Shown here: in pieces, positions 18,077 to 28,422 of the stretch | Layout of the letters: each line of letters starts with the position of its first letter | How positions within the stretch are numbered: the first letter of the stretch is position 1 | From: Erysipelotrichaceae bacterium | Lineage (GTDB): Bacteria > Bacillota_I > Bacilli_A > Erysipelotrichales > Erysipelotrichaceae | Reading direction: 5' to 3' | NCBI GenBank assembly: GCA_017533785.1 | Contig: JAFWII010000019.1 | Span: 1-64,000, forward strand | Length of the DNA: 64,000 nucleotides | Position numbers and translations under genes: made by a program | Notes under the pieces: model-generated | Told to the model about the DNA's origin: nothing | The model's database searches: none | The model's input: the letters and a program-made list of their open reading frames with translations, nothing else

Positions 18077-18105
18077 AGTATATGCTTGTCCTGTTGCGGT
18101 GTCAA
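18077..18105 (-). promoter_or_regulatory. Sigma-A promoter of the PASTA/ABC operon
   Basis: Minus-strand TTGACA (18100-18105), 17-bp spacer, TATACT (18077-18082). The downstream leader has two overlapping GAGGTGAAG units as ribosome site. Confidence 0.85.
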
Positions 18106-18140
18106 TTCATATCAACGCACACAAAAAGACCCTTCTACAT

Positions 18141-18168
18141 AAAAGACCGGAAAAGACTCTCGCCGGTC
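18141..18168 (-). terminator. Second hairpin after eno
   Basis: GACCGG (18145-18150) pairs with CCGGTC (18163-18168), followed on the minus strand by TTTT. It backs up the stronger terminator at 18194. Confidence 0.5.
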
Positions 18169-18193
18169 ACATATACATTAACTATTCTACCGC

Positions 18194-18223
18194 AAAAAAG
18201 GAGGGTTACTAACCCTCCTTTTT
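18194..18223 (-). terminator. Main terminator of the pgk-tpiA-eno operon
   Basis: A perfect 13-bp stem (AAAAAGGAGGGTT and its complement) with a 3-nt loop lies 22 bp past the eno stop. Confidence 0.9.
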
Positions 18224-18244
18224 CAATTTAAACGTTTCTTAATC

Positions 18245-20327
<2,083 letters not shown>

Positions 20328-20329
20328 GC

Positions 20330-21529
20330 TTATTTCTCCTCGATGATGGCAATGCCCGGCAGGATCTTGCCTTCCATGTATTCCAGAGATGCGCCGCCGC
20401 CGGTGGAGATGTGGCTGATCTTGTCGGCGTAGCCCAGGTTCTTGGCTGCAGATGCGGAGTCGCCGCCGCCGATGATGGACATGCAGTCTTCCAGGTTGGC
20501 GATCGCTTCACAGACACCGATCGTGCCCTTGGCGAACTCTTCTTTTTCGAAGACACCCATCGGGCCGTTCCAGAAGACGGTCTTGGCACCGGCGAGTTCC
20601 TCAGTGAACAGTTTGATCGTTTCCGGTCCGATATCGAGGCCCATGTAGCCGTCCGGGATCTGGCAGGACGGAACGACCTTGATGTCGGTCGGGTTATCGA
20701 AGTCATTGGCGATGACGTTGTCGACCGGCAGGATCAGCTTGTCGCCGCCCTTCTTGATGAATTCAGCAGCAACTTCGACTTTGTCTTCTTCCAACAGGGA
20801 AGTGCCGACGTTGTAGCCCATGGCCTTGTAGAATGTGTAGGCCATGCCGCCGCCGACGATGACTTTGTCGGCCTTGTCGAGCAGGTTCTCGATGACGCCG
20901 ATCTTATCGGAGACTTTCGCGCCGCCCAGAACAGCGACGAACGGACGTTTCGGATCATCCAGCGCTTTGCCCAGGTATTTGAGTTCCTTTTCGATCAGGA
21001 AGCCGGCTGCGCTCGGCAGATGGGTCGGGATACCGACTGTGGATGCATGTGCTCTGTGGACGGAACCGAAGGCATCGGAAACATAGAGGTCACCCAGGGA
21101 TGCCCAGTAGGCGCCGAGGTCCGGATCGTTCTTGGATTCGCCCTTTTCGTAACGGGTGTTCTGGATCAGCAGGACTTCCTTGTCCTGCAGCTCATTGACA
21201 GCCTGCTCCAGAGCTTCGCCGCGGGTAGCGTCGACGAATTTTACCTTGTAGTCCGGTAAAAGAGCCTGCAGGGCGCCGGCGACCGGAGCCATATTATTCT
21301 TCTTCTTGTCGGCTTCCGTCTTTTCCGGATCCTTGTGATCGACCTTGCCCAGATGGGACATGAGGATCACCTTGGCATTATGATCCAGCAGATACTGGAT
21401 GGTCGGGAGCGCCGCGCGGATGCGGTTGTCATCGGTGATGACGTCTCCCTTGTGCGGTACGTTGAAATCAACACGTACGATTACTTTTTTACTTTCGACG
21501 TTTAAATCAGTAACGGATTTCTTACTCAT
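20330..21529 (-). CDS. pgk: Phosphoglycerate kinase (399 aa)
   Basis: Transfers phosphate from 1,3-bisphosphoglycerate to [13 protein letters not shown] and [11 protein letters not shown] form the substrate site, SHLGKVD and HRAHAST the Arg/His region, and [13 protein letters not shown] the nucleotide-binding end. Full length. First gene of the glycolytic operon, with a strong GGAGGG ribosome site (21536-21542). Confidence 0.98.
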   Translation of the reverse strand: MSKKSVTDLNVESKKVIVRVDFNVPHKGDVITDDNRIRAALPTIQYLLDHNAKVILMSHLGKVDHKDPEKTEADKKKNNMAPVAGALQALLPDYKVKFVDATRGEALEQAVNELQDKEVLLIQNTRYEKGESKNDPDLGAYWASLGDLYVSDAFGSVHRAHASTVGIPTHLPSAAGFLIEKELKYLGKALDDPKRPFVAVLGGAKVSDKIGVIENLLDKADKVIVGGGMAYTFYKAMGYNVGTSLLEEDKVEVAAEFIKKGGDKLILPVDNVIANDFDNPTDIKVVPSCQIPDGYMGLDIGPETIKLFTEELAGAKTVFWNGPMGVFEKEEFAKGTIGVCEAIANLEDCMSIIGGGDSASAAKNLGYADKISHISTGGGASLEYMEGKILPGIAIIEEK

Positions 21530-21552
21530 TAAACAACCCTCCTAACTTAATA

Positions 21553-21583
21553 ATTATAGCATTGTATAGAGATAAATTGTTAA
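21553..21583 (-). promoter_or_regulatory. Promoter of pgk-tpiA-eno
   Basis: Extended -10 TGCTATAAT (core 21553-21558) with a weak -35 TTAACA (21578-21583) at a 19-bp spacing. Confidence 0.7.
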
Positions 21584-21624
21584 GGAATTGGCAAAGTATT
21601 TTCTAAGATTGGGTTCCTGCACAA

Positions 21625-21647
21625 AAGAAAAACGGCAGCGCCGTTTT
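21625..21647 (-). terminator. Terminator of the patatin gene
   Basis: AAAACGGC/GCCGTTTT stem with 3-nt loop, followed on the minus strand by TTTTTCTTTT, 8 bp beyond the stop. Confidence 0.85.
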
Positions 21648-21654
21648 ATTTCTT

Positions 21655-22626
21655 TCAGATGTTTCTGATCTCTTCGATATGCTCCATGCAGTCGCTGTAG
21701 CCGAGCCAGTAGAGATCGCCGAGTTTTTCCAGATCATTCTCGATCCTGCCGACCTTGACCGGCTTGGAAGGCGCGTAACGGTAGAGCCTCCCCTCTTCCG
21801 CCAGTTTCTCGATCTCGTCGCACTGGGCGTTGTAGTCGAGATTGCTGTGGGCGAGTTTTTTCGCGAATTCGGGATTATTGCGGTAGAAACGTTCCGCCTG
21901 GATCAGGATTCTGGCAGGCTTGCGATAGCGGATATCGCGGGTGCGGATCACGACGATCTTTTCATATCCCTGGTCGATCGCCCACTGATACGGGATCTTG
22001 CAGGAACTGCCGCCGTCGAGATACGGCTCGCCGTCGATCATGACCATCTGGGAGATATACGGCATCGTCGCCGAAGCCCGGGCCGCCAGAATGACATCGC
22101 TGCATTTTCCCTTTTCAAAATAGGTCGCCTCACCGGTATTGCAGTTCGCGGCGACAGCGATAAAACGCTGCGGGGAACGGTAGAACCGGTCTTCATCCAG
22201 TGGTTCGATAATGCCCCGCTCATCGGTCAGGAAGCCGACGTTCACGAGACTGTGTTCGCGGATGAGCGCTTTGGCGCCGATATAGCGGCTGTCATGACGG
22301 TAAGTAAGATTGATACGGGCGGAGCGTCCGATCTGTCCGGAGACATAGTTCATACCGCTGAGCGCCCCGGCGGAAGTGCCGATGACACAGGAAAAGTTGA
22401 TGCCCTTCAGCATAAGCGCATCCAGGAAGCCCTGGGTATACAGACCGCGGAAGCCGCCTCCCTCGAGGACCAGACAGCCTTCCTTTATTTCATCCGTCGC
22501 GCGTCCGGACGGGATCTCATCGATACGGGAATAGGGTTTGTTTTCTCTGACACGCTCGATCAGCTCGATCGCTTTCGGCTTGACGAGCGGCAGCACATCT
22601 TTTGGAAATATGGTGATCTTTTTCAT
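21655..22626 (-). CDS. Patatin-like phospholipase, bacterial YjjU type (323 aa)
   Basis: Predicted acyl hydrolase of the patatin/RssA family. The oxyanion loop is LEGGGFRGLYTQGFLDAL (about 54-71), the nucleophile elbow GTSAG gives Ser85, and DGGSS gives Asp204, completing the Ser-Asp dyad. The C-terminal third (RNNPEFAKKLAHSNLDYN) matches the extension of the YjjU-type subgroup. No signal peptide; likely cytoplasmic or membrane-peripheral. Confidence 0.9.
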   Translation of the reverse strand: MKKITIFPKDVLPLVKPKAIELIERVRENKPYSRIDEIPSGRATDEIKEGCLVLEGGGFRGLYTQGFLDALMLKGINFSCVIGTSAGALSGMNYVSGQIGRSARINLTYRHDSRYIGAKALIREHSLVNVGFLTDERGIIEPLDEDRFYRSPQRFIAVAANCNTGEATYFEKGKCSDVILAARASATMPYISQMVMIDGEPYLDGGSSCKIPYQWAIDQGYEKIVVIRTRDIRYRKPARILIQAERFYRNNPEFAKKLAHSNLDYNAQCDEIEKLAEEGRLYRYAPSKPVKVGRIENDLEKLGDLYWLGYSDCMEHIEEIRNI

Positions 22627-22675
22627 GGTAAATACCTGACTGTTTTTATTCTATCTGTTTTGTTTTCCGCCGTCA

Positions 22676-24361
22676 CTATTTTTTATGCCGCAGAAAAAAG
22701 ACGACACAGAGCAGCGCGCTTGCGGCAGAGGCTCCGAGGCTCAGATTGCGCAGAAGCGTGTTGCCGTAACGGACCGTGTAATTTCCGTCTCCCGGAGTAT
22801 AGAATGCGACCATGCCGTCCAGCGGCGTGATCTCCAGAGCGACCGTTCCGGAGCCGCTGTCATAGCTGACATGATAGCCCTTGTAATAGGTCAGGGGCAG
22901 GATCAGAGTTTTGCTTGATTCTCCGCTCAGGGTAAAAGACAGCGTTTCATAATCCCGTTCATATGCGATCGGCAGCTCGTTCCCCCAGCTGTCGCGGATA
23001 CTTGTGCCCCTGTTGCGGAAATCCGGCGAACTGATCGGAAGATAGTCGCCGCCGGCCAGCTCGACACGTTTGTAAAAGGCGGAATAATAGGGATCGACGA
23101 TCTTTCCTTCGACGATATCCTCATAGGTATCCTCTTCTTTGAGCACAAAACTGCGCTGTGTGCAGGGATAAAGATGATACGCCCCTTCCAGTACCAGCAG
23201 CGCGATCAGAAAAACAGCCGCCAGCTCTTTCTTGTCAAACAGACGGTCCGCGCCGTATGCCGCGGCGTAACTCATCAGGACCAGCGCAACCATTTCAAGC
23301 CGCCAGGGAAACTGCAGGACGGAGAAAATGCCGAGCTTCTGCCATGGAACCCAGTCTCCCGGAAGCAGCAGGAACAGCAGACCGAACAGGAAAAGACGGG
23401 TGACGAACGGGCTGTGGTCCTTCTTCTTCAGAAAGAGACAGACGAAGGGAAAGAAAGTCAGAAACCAGCCGATATTGACCGTCATCGCCCTGCCCGGCTC
23501 CAGCAGCCGGTCGCCGAGACCGAATACGGTCTGATTGGCGAAGAATTTCCATAAAGGCATTGAATAAACGCTGAGGTCGCTGTTCGCGTAATAGCTGACG
23601 ATGAACGGCTGCGAGAGCAGCTGTTCGATCAGCGGCAGGCTGAAGAACGCTGTCAGAAGGAAGGCGAAAGCCGCGGCATAGCACAGCGCTGCGAACTGTT
23701 CCTTCTTCAGGAACGGCAGATAGGTAATGACCAGCAGCACCGAAAGCAGACAGCCAAGCAGAAAGCTGAGATTGTGGCTCAGCAAAAGTCCGCAGAGGGC
23801 AGAACAGAGCGCAAAGGAAGCGCGTGTATCCTTCTCCTCCAGGATGCGGTACAGGCTCTCGACCAGAAGCGGCAGAAAGATCAGGGCCGCGGTCTCGCCC
23901 AAGGCGGAGCGCACATAGACATCGCTGATATGATAGTTCGCGAACAGATACGCTGCCGCGCCGAGCAGTGCGGAGCTGCGTTTCTTCGTGATCCGCAGCG
24001 TCCCCTTCAGCATCGTCACGCAGGCGAAGAAGGTCATCAGGATGACAGTCAGTTTATAGGCACGGACAAGAGAAAGTCCCTTCAGATACAGAAAAGCCGG
24101 CAGGTATAGCAGAACATCGCAGTAAAACAGCGGAGACGCGTAGCCGTAGTCGTTGTTTTTCATCGGATACAGGGCCGGAAAGAAATCATGATGCGCCAGT
24201 GCCTGCGCCAGTCCCTCGATCCGGGACAGATGGAAGAAGGTATCGTGTTCCAGTCCCAGATCGCTGCGCAGGAGAAACGGAATACAAAAAGCGACAGTCA
24301 ATACTGCCGCGGATAGTACGATAAAAAGAAGTGAATGTTCATTCCGCTTCCGCGAAGGCAT
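22676..24361 (-). CDS. Multi-pass membrane protein, GT-C/PTPS-related type (561 aa)
   Basis: Polytopic protein with roughly 12 membrane segments and a C-terminal extracellular beta domain. The first loop carries GLEHDTFFHLSRIEGLAQAL and then YGYASPLFYCDVLLYLPAF, resembling the Asp-containing catalytic loop of GT-C glycosyltransferases and the 6-pyruvoyl-tetrahydropterin-synthase-related membrane family. A role in transferring a lipid-linked sugar to an envelope polymer is plausible but not shown. Its start overlaps the end of the MATE gene by 23 bp, so the two are translationally coupled. Confidence 0.75.
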   Translation of the reverse strand: MPSRKRNEHSLLFIVLSAAVLTVAFCIPFLLRSDLGLEHDTFFHLSRIEGLAQALAHHDFFPALYPMKNNDYGYASPLFYCDVLLYLPAFLYLKGLSLVRAYKLTVILMTFFACVTMLKGTLRITKKRSSALLGAAAYLFANYHISDVYVRSALGETAALIFLPLLVESLYRILEEKDTRASFALCSALCGLLLSHNLSFLLGCLLSVLLVITYLPFLKKEQFAALCYAAAFAFLLTAFFSLPLIEQLLSQPFIVSYYANSDLSVYSMPLWKFFANQTVFGLGDRLLEPGRAMTVNIGWFLTFFPFVCLFLKKKDHSPFVTRLFLFGLLFLLLPGDWVPWQKLGIFSVLQFPWRLEMVALVLMSYAAAYGADRLFDKKELAAVFLIALLVLEGAYHLYPCTQRSFVLKEEDTYEDIVEGKIVDPYYSAFYKRVELAGGDYLPISSPDFRNRGTSIRDSWGNELPIAYERDYETLSFTLSGESSKTLILPLTYYKGYHVSYDSGSGTVALEITPLDGMVAFYTPGDGNYTVRYGNTLLRNLSLGASAASALLCVVFFLRHKK

Positions 24362-25688
24362 GATGATACGACCTCAGGGCGAGCGGAATGAAGATCAGGA
24401 CGACCAGGATCTCAGCGATCGGGTACGCATACCAGACGTAATCCAGACCGAAACGGGCAAGCACATAGGCAGCCGGGATCAGGAAGCCGATCTGGCGCAG
24501 GACAGACTGGACCATACTGGTGAAACCCTGTCCGAAAGACTGGAACAGCGTGATCAGGGTGATCGAGCAGGCGGCCGGAATGAAGTGGATCGCGATCACC
24601 TTCAGGGTGGTCTCGGCAGTCGCTTTCAGCGAATCGCTCATCTCGAAGAATGACAGCATGACATCCGGCACGAAGCGGAACAGCAGCGTTCCCACCAGCA
24701 TGAAGCCGCAGGCGGTCGTCAGGAACAGGGTGACGGTCTGCTTGTAGCGCTCTTTATTACGTGCGCCGTAGTTGTAGGACATGATCGGCAGCGCCCCCTG
24801 GTTGAAGCCGAAGACCGGCATGAAGACGAAGGACTGCAGCTTGAAATAGATGCTTAAACTGGTGACCGCGTCTTCGGAGAAACGGACCAGGACATTGTTC
24901 ATAAGGGTAGTCGTCAGCGAGCCGATCATATTCATGATCGCGCTCGGCAGACCGACTGCATAGATATCTTTCAGACGGCGCTTTTCCATCTTCAGGCCTT
25001 TGAAGCGCAGTTTGACGTCGTGCTTTCCAAATACCGCCACCGAAGTGATGAAGATCGCGGAAAGGATCTGGCCGCCGACCGTCGCGATCGCAGCGCCGGC
25101 AATGCCCATCGCCGGCATGCCGTAGCGGCCGAAGATGAAGATCGGGTCAAGGATGATATTGGTAATTGCGCCGATCAGCTGGGCAAACATCGGGAAGATC
25201 ATGTTTCCCTGTGCCTGCAGCAGACGCTCGAACAGCAGCGCGAAGAACTGTCCGCAGGAGATGACCAGCACAATGAACAGATACTGATAGCCGAGCTCAA
25301 TGACTTCCGCTCTCTGGGTGAAGATCGAAAGGAAAGGCCTGCTGATGAAGATACCGAGGAAGATATTGATCAGCATGTGCAGCAGCGCCAGGATCACGCC
25401 GGTCGAAGCGACGGCGTTCGCCTCATCGTTCCTTCTTTCGCCGAGACGGCGGGAGACCAGCGTCGAGACGCCGACAGCCGTTCCCATGGCGATCGAAAAA
25501 CCGACCATCTGCAGCGGGAATACCAGACCGATCGCGAACATCGCGTCCGCGGAGTAACGAGAGATGTAGATCGAGTCGACGATATTGTACATCGCCTGGA
25601 TCAGCATCGAGAAAACGGCGGGGATCCCCATCGAGAAGAGAAGTTTTGCTACCGGCCAGTTGGCCATTTTATCAGATCTTGCGCTCAT
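24339..25688 (-). CDS. MATE family efflux transporter (449 aa)
   Basis: Na+- or H+-coupled drug/metabolite exporter with 12 membrane segments in two homologous halves. Typical landmarks: FSMGIPAVFSMLIQAMYNIVDSIYISRYS in the first half and INPAFGFNQGALPIMSYNYGARN-like FGFNQGALPIMSYNYGARN in the second. No Shine-Dalgarno; an extended -10 lies 7 nt before the ATG, so the mRNA may be leaderless. Divergent from yigZ. Confidence 0.95.
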   Translation of the reverse strand: MSARSDKMANWPVAKLLFSMGIPAVFSMLIQAMYNIVDSIYISRYSADAMFAIGLVFPLQMVGFSIAMGTAVGVSTLVSRRLGERRNDEANAVASTGVILALLHMLINIFLGIFISRPFLSIFTQRAEVIELGYQYLFIVLVISCGQFFALLFERLLQAQGNMIFPMFAQLIGAITNIILDPIFIFGRYGMPAMGIAGAAIATVGGQILSAIFITSVAVFGKHDVKLRFKGLKMEKRRLKDIYAVGLPSAIMNMIGSLTTTLMNNVLVRFSEDAVTSLSIYFKLQSFVFMPVFGFNQGALPIMSYNYGARNKERYKQTVTLFLTTACGFMLVGTLLFRFVPDVMLSFFEMSDSLKATAETTLKVIAIHFIPAACSITLITLFQSFGQGFTSMVQSVLRQIGFLIPAAYVLARFGLDYVWYAYPIAEILVVLIFIPLALRSYHHAFAEAE

Positions 25689-25695
25689 GTCAGTG

Positions 25696-25704
25696 ATTAT
25701 ATCA
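25696..25704 (-). promoter_or_regulatory. Extended -10 promoter of the MATE gene
   Basis: TGATATAAT on the minus strand, with TATAAT at 25696-25701. Only 7 nt separate it from the ATG at 25688. Confidence 0.65.
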
Positions 25705-25758
25705 TAAATCCACGCGGATAGAATTGTACTTGCGCCACAAATCCGGCAGGTTTTTTAT

Positions 25759-25764
25759 TATACT
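25759..25764 (+). promoter_or_regulatory. -10 box of yigZ
   Basis: TATACT exactly 6 nt ahead of the ATG at 25771; the -35 is poor. A start of transcription at the ATG itself is predicted. Confidence 0.5.
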
Positions 25765-25770
25765 GATAGT

Positions 25771-26361
25771 ATGATCGTCATGAAGGAAGGCGAAGCCGAA
25801 TACATCATCGAAAAATCCCGTTTTATCGCCTTTTTGTGCAGCTGTGAGGAAGAGGACGAAGTGAAGGAACGCCTGCAGGCGTTCCGCAGGGAATACTATG
25901 ACAGCACCCATGTCTGCTATGCCTGTATCCTCGACGACGTGCGCCGTTCCTCTGACGACGGAGAACCCTCCGGCACAGCCGGCATCCCCATCCTGAACTA
26001 TCTCAGTTCCAGAAACCTGAATCACGTCCTCGGTGTCGTCGTCCGTTATTTCGGCGGCGTCAAACTCGGTACCGGCGGGCTCCACCGCGCCTACACCGCG
26101 GCGATCGCCGCCGCCTGCGAGAATGCGGAACTCGGGGAGGAGATCGAACTTGATCTCTATAAGATCGCTCTGCCTTATGATCTTGGCGCAAAAGTGCGCA
26201 GTCTGCTGGAAAAGGAAGGCTGTCTGCTCGAGACGGATTACGGTGAGCAGGTCGTCCTGCGTTTCTTTGATCAGGGAGATATCCGCAGCCGGATCATTTC
26301 ACTGACGAAAACGATCGAAGCGGAAAATTGCGGTAAACAGAAAGTCTGTAAAAAGGTATAA
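25771..26361 (+). CDS. yigZ: YigZ/IMPACT family protein (196 aa)
   Basis: Conserved protein of the IMPACT family, possibly linked to translation control or proline-peptide turnover; its biochemical role is unsettled. The N-terminal domain shows KSRFIAFLCSCEEEDEV, HVCYACILDD, SDDGEPSGTAGIPIL and VRYFGGVKLGTGGLHRAY, all diagnostic; the smaller C-terminal ferredoxin-like domain follows. No Shine-Dalgarno precedes the ATG. The next gene begins 8 nt after the stop. Confidence 0.95.
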   Translation: MIVMKEGEAEYIIEKSRFIAFLCSCEEEDEVKERLQAFRREYYDSTHVCYACILDDVRRSSDDGEPSGTAGIPILNYLSSRNLNHVLGVVVRYFGGVKLGTGGLHRAYTAAIAAACENAELGEEIELDLYKIALPYDLGAKVRSLLEKEGCLLETDYGEQVVLRFFDQGDIRSRIISLTKTIEAENCGKQKVCKKV

Positions 26362-26362
26362 T
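26334..26362 (+). promoter_or_regulatory. Promoter overlapping the yigZ stop
   Basis: TAAACA (26334-26339), 17-bp spacer, TATAAT (26357-26362), then 6 nt to the ATG at 26369. The -10 box contains the yigZ stop codon. Confidence 0.55.
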
Positions 26363-26368
26363 AAGAGT

Positions 26369-26809
26369 ATGAATGAAGCAAACGGAATACTGAATCAGGT
26401 AAACGCATATATGCCGTATGCCTACGGCGTGATCGGGATCGCGCTTTTATGTGCCCTCTTCTATCTCTTAAGCGGTCTGCTCGCTCTTGGAAAACAGATG
26501 AAGAGCAGCATGCAGGAGATCAACGCCGTTTCCGAGAAAGGAAAACGTGTCTCCGAAGGATACAAGGCGGAAACACGGAAAATGTCGAAGACAGTCGGCA
26601 ATGTCGGCAAGATCCTCGGCGGGGCACTGATCCTTCATCTCATCTTTAAAGACTACCGGAAAGACAAGAAAGACGAGAATGTCCCCAAAGCATCTCTCGC
26701 CCGCTCCGCTTCCAAGGTCCTGAAAGAAGCGGAAAACGTCCGCGGTGGCGCTTCGCTTGCCCGCTCCGCTGTCAAGGTCGCAAGAAAAGCCCGCAAGGCA
26801 GCGAACTGA
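26369..26809 (+). CDS. Small single-pass membrane protein of unknown function (146 aa)
   Basis: Not recognised. One clear membrane segment near residues 16-40 (GVIGIALLCALFYLLSGLLAL), then a Lys-rich, helical cytoplasmic tail with a second short hydrophobic stretch (ILGGALILHLIF). The tail ends in a duplicated motif ASLARSASKV...ASLARSAVKV. Strongly basic. It follows yigZ by 8 nt but has its own -10 box. The layout recalls small phage-shock or DUF948-like proteins, but this is only a likeness. Confidence 0.65.
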   Translation: MNEANGILNQVNAYMPYAYGVIGIALLCALFYLLSGLLALGKQMKSSMQEINAVSEKGKRVSEGYKAETRKMSKTVGNVGKILGGALILHLIFKDYRKDKKDENVPKASLARSASKVLKEAENVRGGASLARSAVKVARKARKAAN

Positions 26810-26828
26810 GCGGTATTATCAAAGCAAA

Positions 26829-26856
26829 CAAAAAACTTCCGTAAGGAAGTTTTTAT
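26829..26856. terminator. Bidirectional terminator between the small membrane protein and tetR
   Basis: AAAAACTTCC/GGAAGTTTTT stem with GTAA loop between two convergent stops; T-runs on both strands. Confidence 0.85.
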
Positions 26857-26861
26857 TTTGT

Positions 26862-27518
26862 TCAGTCGCTTGCTGCCGGAAGCAGCGACAGGTCTTCCTC
26901 CAGACAGCGTTCCGCAAAAGCGAAAGCTTCCGCGAGATAGTGTTCGGTAAGGTCAAGACCGACGTCGAAGAGCTTGGCATTGATCGTGTAGATCTCTTCC
27001 AGCAGTTCCTTGATCGCCGGAAGCGAATGGTCGCTGTTTTCGATAAAATTCAGATTCAGCTCTCTTCGGACCGCGTTGTCCGCTTTCACGTAAAGACCGA
27101 AATGCGGATCATCGCTGGGGAGACTGCCCTCACCGGAATAGCCTGCGATCAGTCTCCGCGTATTATGGAACCAGAAGTTCATCGAAGCGATCTGCAGCAC
27201 TTCTTTATGGAAGCTCATGATCCGCGGGTCGATGTAAAGATGCGTATAGTAGACAGCCAAAACATGCAGATGGCGCTCCGCCGGGTGTTCAAAATGTTTC
27301 TTCATATCTACGAAATCGATGACCCGCTGCATATAATCGCCATAGATATCCTTTAGAAGATCGATCTTCTTCGGGTAATGATAGGTAAAAGTTCCGGGCA
27401 TCGTCTCAGCTTTTTCGCAAATGCGAAAAACGCTCGTATTCTTGAACCCGTTCTCGTAAAACAGTTCTCTTGCGGCATCCAGGATATGCTGCTTCGTTTC
27501 TACACCTGTTTTGTACAT
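26862..27518 (-). CDS. TetR family transcriptional regulator (218 aa)
   Basis: Repressor with an N-terminal TetR DNA-binding domain (KQHILDAARELFYENGFKNTSVFRICEKA, recognition helix PGTFTYHYPKKIDLL) and a helical ligand domain. Divergent from the MBL hydrolase gene. Two identical-spacing inverted repeats in the shared intergenic region are the likely operators, one over its own promoter, which implies autoregulation. No Shine-Dalgarno; TATAAT sits 6 nt from the ATG. The ligand is probably the substrate of the hydrolase or permease. Confidence 0.9.
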   Translation of the reverse strand: MYKTGVETKQHILDAARELFYENGFKNTSVFRICEKAETMPGTFTYHYPKKIDLLKDIYGDYMQRVIDFVDMKKHFEHPAERHLHVLAVYYTHLYIDPRIMSFHKEVLQIASMNFWFHNTRRLIAGYSGEGSLPSDDPHFGLYVKADNAVRRELNLNFIENSDHSLPAIKELLEEIYTINAKLFDVGLDLTEHYLAEAFAFAERCLEEDLSLLPAASD

Positions 27519-27524
27519 AACGCA

Positions 27525-27533
27525 ATTATATCA
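27525..27533 (-). promoter_or_regulatory. Extended -10 promoter of tetR
   Basis: TGATATAAT with TATAAT at 27525-27530; ATG at 27518 is 6 nt away. Confidence 0.65.
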
Positions 27534-27543
27534 CAAAATATTT

Positions 27544-27565
27544 CGTATATTTTTTAATTTATACG
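27544..27565. promoter_or_regulatory. TetR operator 1
   Basis: Inverted repeat CGTATA-N10-TATACG. It covers the expected -35 region of tetR. Confidence 0.75.
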
Positions 27566-27607
27566 GTTTTCTTTTTGAAAATTATGGTATTATGAAACTG
27601 TCAATAT

Positions 27608-27629
27608 CGTATATATAAGTATTTATACG
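27608..27629. promoter_or_regulatory. TetR operator 2
   Basis: Second CGTATA-N10-TATACG site with the same spacing, 64 bp from the first (start to start), just before the GGAGG of the MBL hydrolase gene. Binding would block its transcription. Confidence 0.75.
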
Positions 27630-27653
27630 AATTTAACTACAGGAGGAATCAAC

Positions 27654-28346
27654 ATGGAAATCAAAACCGTCTCAGTAGGGCCGATCACCAACTTCTACGC
27701 TGTCGTCGAAAACGGCAAAACGATGCTGATCGATACCGGCTGCTATCTGAACCAGCCCGGCTGGACTCTGAAAACTATCATGTCCGGAATCGATCTTTCC
27801 ACCGTGTCTCTGATCGTATTGACGCACGGTCATATGGATCATGCCGGCGGGATCCATCATGCCAAGACGATCACGGGTGCTCCCGTCATGGCTCACCCGG
27901 GATGCGAGACTTTCCTGAATTCCGGCAAATTCACCTGGTACATTCCACGCAACGAGCTCGGGCAGGCTTTCTATGACAATATCGCCGCTCCGGCGCCGGT
28001 CGATGTTCCGGAGCCTGTTGCGATCGATATCCCGGTCACTGAAGAGACCGATCTCCATCCCTACGGTTTCAGCGGCAAGGTCATCCTGACCCCCGGCCAT
28101 ACTTTGGACGCGATCTCCGTCGTCATGGACAGCGGCGAATGCTTTGTCGGCGACACTGTCCTTGATCCGTTCGGAGAAGGCATCTGCACCTTCGCTGTCC
28201 TCTCGCTGGATAATGAGGCGCTGAAAGAAAGCGGTCAGAAACTTCTGGATGCCGGTCTCAAATGCGCGTACTCCGGCCATGGCGGCCCGTTCACCAGAGC
28301 CCAGGTCGAAGAAGCATTCTTCAATCTGAAAGATCATAACGGCTAA
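27654..28346 (+). CDS. MBL-fold metallo-hydrolase (230 aa)
   Basis: Metallo-beta-lactamase-fold hydrolase. The metal motif THGHMDHAGG gives His58, His60, Asp62 and His63; further ligands are in LTPGHTLD, FVGDTVLD and YSGHGGPF. Normal length for lactonase or glyoxalase-II-like members. A strong AGGAGG site precedes the ATG. The neighbouring TetR and the GntP-type permease suggest a small catabolic or detoxification unit for an organic acid or lactone; the substrate is inferred only. Confidence 0.9.
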   Translation: MEIKTVSVGPITNFYAVVENGKTMLIDTGCYLNQPGWTLKTIMSGIDLSTVSLIVLTHGHMDHAGGIHHAKTITGAPVMAHPGCETFLNSGKFTWYIPRNELGQAFYDNIAAPAPVDVPEPVAIDIPVTEETDLHPYGFSGKVILTPGHTLDAISVVMDSGECFVGDTVLDPFGEGICTFAVLSLDNEALKESGQKLLDAGLKCAYSGHGGPFTRAQVEEAFFNLKDHNG

Positions 28347-28367
28347 ATGCAGCCAGTAAACTGCAGC

Positions 28368-28404
28368 GAAAAGCTCCTTGCGGTTCCCGCAAGAGCTTTT
28401 CTTA
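28368..28404 (+). terminator. Attenuator-like hairpin between the MBL and permease genes
   Basis: Stem of about 14 bp (AAAAGCTC...GAGCTTTT around CTTGCGG/CCGCAAG, one bulge) followed by a modest T-tract. Its 5' arm (28371-28379) is also perfectly complementary to the permease ribosome site (28412-28420). Confidence 0.65.
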
Positions 28405-28422
28405 ATGCCAAAAGGAGCTTAT

